Source: Comamonadaceae bacterium
GTDB lineage: Bacteria; Pseudomonadota; Gammaproteobacteria; Burkholderiales; Burkholderiaceae_C
Direction: 5' to 3'
Assembly (NCBI GenBank): GCA_947374105.1
Contig: CANCAO010000015.1
Span: 1-12,604, forward strand
Length of the DNA stretch: 12,604 nucleotides
A program made the translations under genes and the position numbers. The notes below the pieces were generated by a model. It was not told where the DNA came from and made no database searches. It saw only the letters and a list, made by a program, of their open reading frames with translations. This document shows positions 7,681-12,604 of this stretch, one piece after another. How positions within the stretch are numbered: position 1 is the stretch's first letter; each line of letters starts with the position of its first letter.

Positions 7681-7935
7681 ATGTCGAATCGTTCCCTGAT
7701 GTGGGTCATGGTGGCTTGGCCCGCTTTCTTAGCGGCATGCATTCTTGAACTACTGGTGTTTGCCTTTGTCGATCCTGGTGATTTACATTGGCTTGGCTCG
7801 CCTGATGCAATTTCTCGTCAAGGCGTTTACACACTGGCATTTTTTGTCTTCTGGTTAGTAACCGCAGCTGCCAGTTCACTGGCTGTTATTTTGGCGTTTC
7901 ACTTGCCAAAGGTTAGTGACACGACGATGCGTTGA
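7681..7935 (+). CDS. Two-helix membrane protein of unknown function next to fnr
   Basis: An 84-residue protein with a strong TAAGGAG at 7668-7674, 6 bases before the ATG. It has two membrane helices (about 8-30 and 49-73) joined by a short loop with FVDPGDLHWLG and ending in a short polar tail. I do not recognise a named family; similar small proteins with a 'DPGDLHW' loop occur, from memory, beside cco/fnr genes in Comamonadaceae. There are no cysteine pairs, no histidine cluster and no signal peptide apart from helix 1. It is the last gene of the rightward cco block, so a role in oxidase assembly or stability is a guess from context. Its last 23 bases overlap the end of fnr, which is on the other strand. 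Confidence 0.8.
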   Translation: MSNRSLMWVMVAWPAFLAACILELLVFAFVDPGDLHWLGSPDAISRQGVYTLAFFVFWLVTAAASSLAVILAFHLPKVSDTTMR

Positions 7936-8623
7936 CCATCAGTTTGAGCGCTTCGATGTCGATGATTCGAATGTTGCGCCGTTTGACTTCGACCATTCCG
8001 TCATCGGAAAATTTGGAAAAGGCACGACTCACCGTTTCGAGTTTCAGACCTAGGAAACTACCGATTTCCTCGCGTGACATGCGCAATATCAGTTGCGATT
8101 TGGAGAATCCGCGCGCGTGAAGTCTTTGAACCAGATTTAAAAGGAAGACAGCCAGTCTTTCTTCGGCCCGCATGCTTCCCAGCAGTAGCATTACACCGTG
8201 CTCCCGGACGATTTCTCGGCTCATGATTTTGTGAACATGGTGCTGCAAGGCATTGACTTCACGTGAGATTTCTTCAATCCGATCGAACGGCATCACGCAG
8301 ACCTCAGTGTCTTCTAGTGCGATAGCGTTGCAGGTGTGCAAGTCGTTCACTATGCCATCCAGCCCCATGATTTCCCCGGTCATCTGAAAGCCGGTGACCT
8401 GTTCGCGTCCATCTGCGGTGGTCAAACAGGTCTTGAAAAAACCACTTCGAATGGCGTACAAGGACGTGAATTTTTCGCCATTGGAAAAAAGGGTTGTTCC
8501 CTGCTTGATCTTGCGTCGAGTGGTCACCAGTTCATCAAGACGATTAAGTTCTGTAGGGCTCAAGCCTGCAGGCATGCATAACTCACGTAGGTTGCAGTTT
8601 GAACAGGCAAGATCGTGTTTCAT
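7913..8623 (-). CDS. fnr: Fnr/Anr, oxygen-sensing Crp-family transcription regulator
   Basis: Global regulator that binds DNA as a dimer when its oxygen-labile 4Fe-4S cluster is intact. The 236-residue protein has the cluster ligands C-x2-C-x5-C at the N-terminus (Cys7, 10, 16) and a fourth cysteine at 98 (DLHTCNA), matching the E. coli FNR set. A cyclic-nucleotide-like beta domain, a long dimer helix (about 118-142) and a C-terminal helix-turn-helix follow. The recognition helix contains ETVSR (196-200), whose Glu, Ser and Arg read the TTGAT half-site. The start ATG has no strong ribosome binding site. An FNR box lies 59.5 bp upstream, so autoregulation is likely. The gene ends tail-to-tail with, and overlaps, the membrane-protein gene. 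Three FNR boxes in this window are its likely targets. Confidence 0.95.
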   Translation of the reverse strand: MKHDLACSNCNLRELCMPAGLSPTELNRLDELVTTRRKIKQGTTLFSNGEKFTSLYAIRSGFFKTCLTTADGREQVTGFQMTGEIMGLDGIVNDLHTCNAIALEDTEVCVMPFDRIEEISREVNALQHHVHKIMSREIVREHGVMLLLGSMRAEERLAVFLLNLVQRLHARGFSKSQLILRMSREEIGSFLGLKLETVSRAFSKFSDDGMVEVKRRNIRIIDIEALKLMVNASSCH

Positions 8624-8643
8624 AGGGCAGCTATGGAATGCAT
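8620..8643 (-). other. Possible 7-codon upstream ORF overlapping the fnr start
   Basis: On the minus strand an ATG at 8643-8641 opens a frame encoding MHSIAAL, whose TGA (8622-8620) overlaps the fnr ATG as ATGA. No ribosome binding site precedes it. The class II start predicted from the FNR box (8641-8643) falls on this ATG, so it would matter only if the transcript begins at or above 8643. Speculative. Confidence 0.2.
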
Positions 8644-8675
8644 TTTTTCAGTCTACCACTTGCACTCAGGTTCAC

Positions 8676-8689
8676 TTGACTTAAATCAA
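8676..8689. promoter_or_regulatory. FNR box in the fnr-hemN divergent region
   Basis: TTGACTTAAATCAA matches TTGAT-N4-ATCAA at nine of ten positions. The centre (8682.5) is 59.5 bp from the first base of both start codons (fnr 8623, hemN 8742). Class II geometry predicts starts near 8641 for fnr and 8724 for hemN, leaving 18-base leaders. Candidate -10 elements are weak: CACAGT at 8712-8717 for hemN, and TAGACT (minus strand, 8655-8650) for fnr. Confidence 0.88.
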
Positions 8690-8741
8690 AGACGAACGAA
8701 ACGCGCTCGTGCACAGTCGATTTTGATTTTCGAGGAATTTA

Positions 8742-10124
8742 ATGAACATCGTTTCGCCTGAGTTGCTGCGTCGTTTTGATGTGCCTGGGCCCCGCTATAC
8801 CTCCTACCCGACGGTCGATCGCTTCGTTGAGGCTTTTACTCAGGCTGATTTGGTGCAGGCATTGGTTCAGCGTCGCTATGGCGGTGGTGCCATGGCATTG
8901 CCGCTGTCGTTGTACGTGCATCTTCCGTTTTGTGAGTCACTTTGCTACTTTTGTGCGTGCAACAAAATAATTACCAAGCATCATGGTCGTGCTGAGTTGT
9001 ATTTGCGCGAATTGAGTCATGAACTTGACATTCATCTCACCCATCTTGGGGTCGGGCAACTGGTTTCTCAACTACATCTGGGTGGGGGTACGCCGACTTT
9101 TCTCAGTGATCTGGAACTGCACGAGTTAATGGCAATGTTGCGCCGTAGTTTCACGCTGTCACCAGTCGGAGAGTATTCGATTGAGGTTGATCCCCGAACG
9201 GTTAATGCGGCACGGCTTGCTTGTCTTGTTGGCTTGGGGTTTAACCGATTGAGTCTGGGTGTACAGGACTTTGATCCGGAGGTCCAGAAGGCTATTCATC
9301 GCGTGCAATCATCTGAACAGGTATTTTCCTTGGTTGAAGTTGCCCACCAGCTGGGCTTTGAGTCAGTCAATATTGACCTGATTTATGGCTTGCCACAGCA
9401 AACGCCAGAATCATTTGAGCGCACTTTGCACGAAGTTGTTCGTTTGGCACCAGAGCGCATTGCCTTGTACGCTTACGCCCATTTGCCAGAGCGGTTTAAG
9501 CCGCAGCGGCGTATTGTGTCTTCCGAGCTTCCTGGGTCGGTTGCCAAAATTGAAATGCTGTCACAAGCAATTTCGATTTTTATGGCAGCTGGCTATGTGT
9601 ATGTGGGCATGGATCATTTTGCGCTGCCTAACGATGCGTTGGCCGTAGCCAAGCGGCAAGGGCGGTTACACCGCAACTTTCAAGGTTACAGCACATACGC
9701 TGACAGTGATTTGATTGGTCTTGGTGTATCAGCTATTAGCCGGATCGGGGCGACGTATAGTCAAAATGCCAAAACATTGGATGAATATGGTGACCTCCTT
9801 CATCAAGGGTGCTTGCCTGTGGTTCGAGGCCTAGCTTTGACGCGAGATGATTTGGTGCGTCGCGCGGTCATCACGACCTTGATGTGTCAGGGGAGGGTGG
9901 TTTTCGAGTCGATTGAGCTGGCTTGGCTACTCGATTTCAAATCCTATTTTTCAATGGAGTTGAGAGCCTTGGAGGTCTGCGCCGTGGACGGATTGGTGCA
10001 ATTAGATGGCTCATCCATTCTGGTGACTGAACAAGGTTGGTTTTTTGTGCGGGCCATTGCCATGGTGTTTGATCGCTACTTGCAAGCTGATCAGAATCGC
10101 AGCAAATTTTCCCGAATCATCTGA
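8742..10124 (+). CDS. hemN: HemN, oxygen-independent coproporphyrinogen III oxidase (radical SAM)
   Basis: Converts coproporphyrinogen III to protoporphyrinogen IX without O2, supplying heme when oxygen is low; cytoplasmic. The 460-residue protein has the HemN radical-SAM signature C-x3-C-x2-C-x-C (Cys64, 68, 71, 73 in CESLCYFCACNK), the SAM-binding GGGTPT (114-119), RLSLGVQDFDPEVQ and the YAHLPERFKPQRR stretch typical of true HemN rather than HemW. The N-terminal PGPRYTSYPT is also diagnostic. The ATG at 8742 is set by GAGGAA at 8732-8737. It lies divergent to fnr with a shared FNR box and 5 bp ahead of the TauE/SafE-like gene, so the two are probably cotranscribed. In a 40-codon sample at its start I counted about 60% G or C at third positions, lower than in ispA. 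Confidence 0.96.
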   Translation: MNIVSPELLRRFDVPGPRYTSYPTVDRFVEAFTQADLVQALVQRRYGGGAMALPLSLYVHLPFCESLCYFCACNKIITKHHGRAELYLRELSHELDIHLTHLGVGQLVSQLHLGGGTPTFLSDLELHELMAMLRRSFTLSPVGEYSIEVDPRTVNAARLACLVGLGFNRLSLGVQDFDPEVQKAIHRVQSSEQVFSLVEVAHQLGFESVNIDLIYGLPQQTPESFERTLHEVVRLAPERIALYAYAHLPERFKPQRRIVSSELPGSVAKIEMLSQAISIFMAAGYVYVGMDHFALPNDALAVAKRQGRLHRNFQGYSTYADSDLIGLGVSAISRIGATYSQNAKTLDEYGDLLHQGCLPVVRGLALTRDDLVRRAVITTLMCQGRVVFESIELAWLLDFKSYFSMELRALEVCAVDGLVQLDGSSILVTEQGWFFVRAIAMVFDRYLQADQNRSKFSRII

Positions 10125-10129
10125 AGCTT

Positions 10130-10810
10130 ATGGGAAGCGCGTTTATTGCAATTGCTCTGGTTATGGGCTTAGTCGGTGGGCCGCATTGTGCACTGATGTG
10201 TGGTGCTGCCTGCGCCGGTATCACGCGTCGGACGGGGGTCTCCAAGCTGCGCTCGGCGTGGGAGTTTCAATTGGGCCGTGTTTTGGGCTATGCCAGTGCT
10301 GGGGCAGCCGCAGCAGCAGCGATGCAAAATTTGGCTTGGCTGAGCGCACAGGTTAGCGTGATGCGCCCAGTTTGGACTTTGATGCACGGGGCCATCCTCG
10401 CATGGGGCCTGCTTTTGCTGGTACGTGGCCGGCAGCCAGTGTTGGCCGAGACGTGGGGCCGTGTGTTGTGGTTTGGTTTACGGCCACTGACTCAGCGACC
10501 TGGTTTGCCCCTGGTCGTTGGCGTACTTTGGACTTTCATGCCCTGTGGCCTTTTGTATTCAGCCTTGCTGGCGGCGGCTTTAAGCGGTGATTCTCTGAAC
10601 GGGGCGTTGTTCATGGCCTTGTTTGCGTTTGGAAGCAGCGTCTCTCTGATATTGGCACCGTATTTACTGCACTATTTACAAGGTGATGCCCGGCGTCTCG
10701 GGCAGGACTGGGGAACCCGTTTGGCGGGTTTGCTCCTGATCGGTGCCGCAGTCGGAGCCCTGTGGGTGGATCTAGGGCCTCGCTTTGCCTTGTGGTGCGG
10801 CATCAGCTGA
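10130..10810 (+). CDS. TauE/SafE-like (DsbD_2 type) membrane protein, probable metal handling
   Basis: A 226-residue polytopic membrane protein with about six helices. It carries GGPHCALMCGA (His19, Cys20, Met23, Cys24) in the first helix and FMPCGLLYSAL (Met137, Cys139) in a middle helix, the paired motif of the family usually annotated as 'sulfite exporter TauE/SafE' or UreH/DsbD-like transmembrane domain (PF13386). Members of this type sit next to cco, hemN and anr genes, for example in Pseudomonas aeruginosa around PA1547. The His/Cys/Met motifs within the membrane suggest transfer of a metal or of electrons rather than sulfite. The start ATG is 5 bp after the hemN stop with only a weak ribosome binding site (GAAG). 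Link to cbb3 copper supply or heme maturation is inference. Confidence 0.85.
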   Translation: MGSAFIAIALVMGLVGGPHCALMCGAACAGITRRTGVSKLRSAWEFQLGRVLGYASAGAAAAAAMQNLAWLSAQVSVMRPVWTLMHGAILAWGLLLLVRGRQPVLAETWGRVLWFGLRPLTQRPGLPLVVGVLWTFMPCGLLYSALLAAALSGDSLNGALFMALFAFGSSVSLILAPYLLHYLQGDARRLGQDWGTRLAGLLLIGAAVGALWVDLGPRFALWCGIS

Positions 10811-10815
10811 GGCAG

Positions 10816-10831
10816 GCTGACTGTTGTCAGC
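10816..10831 (+). terminator. Possible weak terminator hairpin after the TauE/SafE-like gene
   Basis: GCTGAC (10816-10821), loop TGTT and GTCAGC (10826-10831) form a perfect 6-bp hairpin starting 6 bases after the stop. It is followed by AAGGCTTTGATC, which has only three consecutive T, so intrinsic termination would be weak. It marks the boundary between the oxidase module and the xseB operon. Confidence 0.35.
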
Positions 10832-10867
10832 AAGGCTTTGATCTGGGTTGGTGTTTGAGCGCTGGAT

Positions 10868-10873
10868 TAAAAT
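10868..10873 (+). promoter_or_regulatory. Putative -10 element for the xseB-ispA-dxs operon
   Basis: TAAAAT matches TATAAT at five of six bases and lies 25 bases before the xseB ATG. No good -35 is seen at 16-18 bp; GTTGGT at 10847-10852 is a poor candidate at 15 bp. This is the only promoter-like sequence I see between the two gene blocks. Confidence 0.35.
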
Positions 10874-10898
10874 CGGACTTTGTTTTGCCAGAGTTCCC

Positions 10899-11141
10899 AT
10901 GCCTAAGGCCCTTGCTTCGTCCCCCCTCGTCAAACCACCGTCCAGCTACGAATCCGCGCTGGAAGAGTTGGAGCAATTGGTCGCTCGGTTGGAGTCTGGC
11001 GATATGCCGCTGGAGCAGTTGCTGACGGGCTACCAGCGCGGTGCCGAACTGCTTAAGTTTTGTCGTGACAAGCTCGAAACCATTGAGGTGCAAGTCAAGG
11101 TGCTGGATGCGGGCGTCATGAAGCCATGGACATCGGAATGA
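10899..11141 (+). CDS. xseB: XseB, exodeoxyribonuclease VII small subunit
   Basis: Small cytoplasmic subunit that binds XseA to form exonuclease VII, which degrades single-stranded DNA. The 80-residue protein has the family core [44 protein letters not shown] (two amphipathic helices around residues 17-65), with the usual 'E-x-G-x-x-x-L-E' turn. ATG 10899 is chosen; an upstream in-frame GTG at 10848 would place the putative -10 inside the gene and adds a sequence unlike XseB. The stop overlaps the ispA start region, the common xseB-ispA arrangement of proteobacteria. Confidence 0.94.
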   Translation: MPKALASSPLVKPPSSYESALEELEQLVARLESGDMPLEQLLTGYQRGAELLKFCRDKLETIEVQVKVLDAGVMKPWTSE

Positions 11142-12124
11142 GCGGGCAAGTCTTAGAAATGACCAGCGAACAAGCGGTGGATGCAAACTTTGACTTGACC
11201 GGCTGGAGCCGTGTGCGTCAGCTTCGCGTGGAGCAAGCCTTGTCGACCTGGGTCGCCCCTGACGCCCCGGCTGGCTTGGGTGATGCGATGCGCTATGCCG
11301 TGCTAGATGGTGGCAAGCGTTTGCGCCCGCTGCTGGTGCTGGCGGCCAGCGAGGCGGTAGCCCCGTTGGATACGGCGGTCTTGCGCCCCCTGCATGACGA
11401 TGCAGCCTTTCGTGCCCGACAGGACAAAGCGGCTTTGCGTGCCGCGTGTGCGGTCGAGCTGATCCATGCCTATTCGCTGGTGCACGACGACATGCCCTGC
11501 ATGGACAACGATGTGCTGCGCCGCGGCAAGCCCACGGTGCATGTGCAGTTTGGCGAAGCCCGCGCCCTGTTGGCCGGTGACGCTCTGCAGGCGCTGGCGT
11601 TTGAGCTGTTGACGCCGAATGATGACTCTGTTTCGCCTGGCGTACAGGCCCAGTTGTGCTGCTTGCTGGCCCGTGCTGCGGGTAGTGCGGGTATGGCGGG
11701 GGGGCAGGCGATTGATCTGGCCAGCGTGGGCGTCAAGCTTAGCGAGACTCAGTTGCGTGAGATGCACCGTCTCAAGACCGGTGCGTTGTTGCAGGGTAGC
11801 GTGATGATGGGCGCGGCTTGCGGTGCGGCGGCCCCAGCGGCGCTGCTGGCTCTGTCCACCTATGGTGCGGCCATCGGACTGGCGTTTCAGGTGGTGGACG
11901 ATATTCTGGACGTCACGGCCGATTCCGTCACTCTGGGCAAGACAGCAGGCAAAGATGCCGAACAGGACAAGCCCACTTACGTGTCCCTGCTCGGGCTGGC
12001 GCGCTCACAGGCCTATGCGCAAGAGCTACTGGCGCAGGCGAATGAAGCCTTGCAGGCCAGCGGTCTGCACGACACGCGGGCCTTGCACGCCCTGGCTGAC
12101 ATGGTGGTCAACCGGAAAAATTAA
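11138..12124 (+). CDS. ispA: IspA, farnesyl diphosphate synthase (polyprenyl synthetase family)
   Basis: Condenses IPP with DMAPP and GPP to farnesyl diphosphate, the precursor of quinone side chains, undecaprenyl phosphate and heme O/A. From ATG 11138 it has 328 residues. It shows GGKRLRP near residues 60-66, the first Asp-rich motif DDMPCMD (Asp117, 118, 123; the DD-x4-D of bacterial FPP synthases) with Tyr112 five residues upstream for short chain length, and the second motif DDILD (254-258). A segment [20 protein letters not shown] between GGKRLRP and the first motif is longer than in E. coli and typical, from memory, of Comamonadaceae. Start choice is uncertain: 11138 overlaps the xseB stop as ATGA; 11126 and 11159 are alternatives. 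Third positions are GC-rich (30 of 40 codons in one sample). Confidence 0.94.
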   Translation: MSGQVLEMTSEQAVDANFDLTGWSRVRQLRVEQALSTWVAPDAPAGLGDAMRYAVLDGGKRLRPLLVLAASEAVAPLDTAVLRPLHDDAAFRARQDKAALRAACAVELIHAYSLVHDDMPCMDNDVLRRGKPTVHVQFGEARALLAGDALQALAFELLTPNDDSVSPGVQAQLCCLLARAAGSAGMAGGQAIDLASVGVKLSETQLREMHRLKTGALLQGSVMMGAACGAAAPAALLALSTYGAAIGLAFQVVDDILDVTADSVTLGKTAGKDAEQDKPTYVSLLGLARSQAYAQELLAQANEALQASGLHDTRALHALADMVVNRKN

Positions 12125-12133
12125 GTCCATTGC

Positions 12134-12166
12134 AGGACAGGCCGCACAACAGCGGTGCTTTGTCCT
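12134..12166 (+). repeat. Inverted repeat between ispA and dxs
   Basis: AGGACA (12134-12139) pairs with TGTCCT (12161-12166), and inside them CCGC (12142-12145) pairs with GCGG (12152-12155) around the loop ACAACA. The result is an interrupted stem-loop filling most of the 58-bp gap. It has no T run after it, so it is not a normal terminator; it may be a processing or folding element. Confidence 0.4.
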
Positions 12167-12182
12167 CAACAGATTAGAAAAC

Positions 12183-12604
12183 ATGTCAAACAACTCATTC
12201 CCGTTGCTACAAACCATCAACGACCCAACTGAGTTGCGTCGGCTCCCGCGCGCCCAGCTCAAAGCCTTGGCCGATGAACTGCGTGGCTACGTGCTTGAGA
12301 GCGTGTCACGCACGGGTGGTCACCTGAGTTCCAACCTGGGTACGGTGGAACTCACGGTGGCTTTGCACTATGTTTTCAATACGCCGCAAGACCGTCTGGT
12401 GTGGGACGTGGGCCACCAGACTTACCCGCACAAAATCCTGACCGGTCGGCGCGAACGTATGGACTCGCTGCGCCAACTCGGCGGTCTGAGTGGCTTCCCG
12501 CAGCGCAGTGAAAGCGTATACGACGCATTTGGTACGGCGCACTCCAGTACCTCGATTTCCGCTGCTCTGGGCATGGCGATTGCCGCACGCCAAAAGGGCG
12601 AAGA
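12183..12604 (+). CDS. dxs: Dxs, 1-deoxy-D-xylulose-5-phosphate synthase (5' part)
   Basis: First enzyme of the MEP isoprenoid pathway: thiamine-diphosphate-dependent condensation of pyruvate and glyceraldehyde 3-phosphate, in the cytoplasm. Only the first 140 residues of roughly 620-640 are present; the frame runs off the window. The visible part has [21 protein letters not shown] (His47), [17 protein letters not shown] (His78), the SGFPQRSES loop and the thiamine site [17 protein letters not shown] (His120), matching E. coli His49, His80 and His121. The ATG at 12183 is preceded by a weak site (TTAGAAAA). It follows ispA in the same direction, so precursor supply (dxs) and chain elongation (ispA) are likely cotranscribed. 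Confidence 0.95.
   Translation, partial: MSNNSFPLLQTINDPTELRRLPRAQLKALADELRGYVLESVSRTGGHLSSNLGTVELTVALHYVFNTPQDRLVWDVGHQTYPHKILTGRRERMDSLRQLGGLSGFPQRSESVYDAFGTAHSSTSISAALGMAIAARQKGE

Noticed and set aside
10838..10851. TTGAT half-site upstream of xseB
   Set aside because: The right half (GTTGG) does not match ATCAA, so it is not a credible FNR box; xseB-ispA-dxs is a housekeeping operon.

Overview
The window is one dense run of aerobic/microaerobic respiration and isoprenoid genes from a Gram-negative betaproteobacterium, most likely a Comamonadaceae member (Rhodoferax/Polaromonas/Limnohabitans type). This placement is an inference from protein style (CcoNOQP, IspA with the extra '[22 protein letters not shown]'-type segment, Dxs) and gene order; no rRNA or other marker is present. 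GC is moderate, and nearly all of the sequence is coding.

Layout. A leftward gene begins at 58 and leaves the window; only its first 19 residues are visible. After a 158-bp G-rich divergent promoter region comes a rightward block: ccoI (copper P1B-ATPase), ccoS, ccoN, ccoO, ccoQ, ccoP, ccoG, a short fixH/ccoH-like gene and an 84-residue two-helix membrane protein of unknown function. fnr follows on the minus strand, its 3' end overlapping the membrane-protein gene. hemN is divergent from fnr, and a gene for a TauE/SafE-like (DsbD_2 type) membrane protein lies directly downstream of hemN. Next comes the housekeeping set xseB - ispA - dxs (dxs cut by the window end).

How the parts work together. 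The first 10.8 kb is a self-contained cbb3 oxidase module: structural subunits (CcoN, O, Q, P), copper supply and assembly (CcoI, S, G, H-like, and possibly the TauE/SafE-like protein), heme synthesis at low oxygen (HemN), and the oxygen sensor that should control them (Fnr with a 4Fe-4S ligand set). Three FNR boxes are visible: upstream of ccoI (169-182), overlapping the ccoS stop upstream of ccoN (2684-2697, a perfect TTGAT-N4-ATCAA), and in the fnr/hemN divergent region (8676-8689). The last 1.7 kb supplies the small subunit of exonuclease VII, farnesyl diphosphate synthase and DXP synthase.

Points worth a second look: ccoI may be translated from a leaderless mRNA; the fnr/hemN FNR box is exactly equidistant from both start codons; the FixH-like protein is unusually short; two membrane proteins tied to the module have unclear roles; and the module may have been inserted beside xseB. 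No mobile element, CRISPR array, tRNA or rRNA was found. Nothing here looks like a wholly new system.
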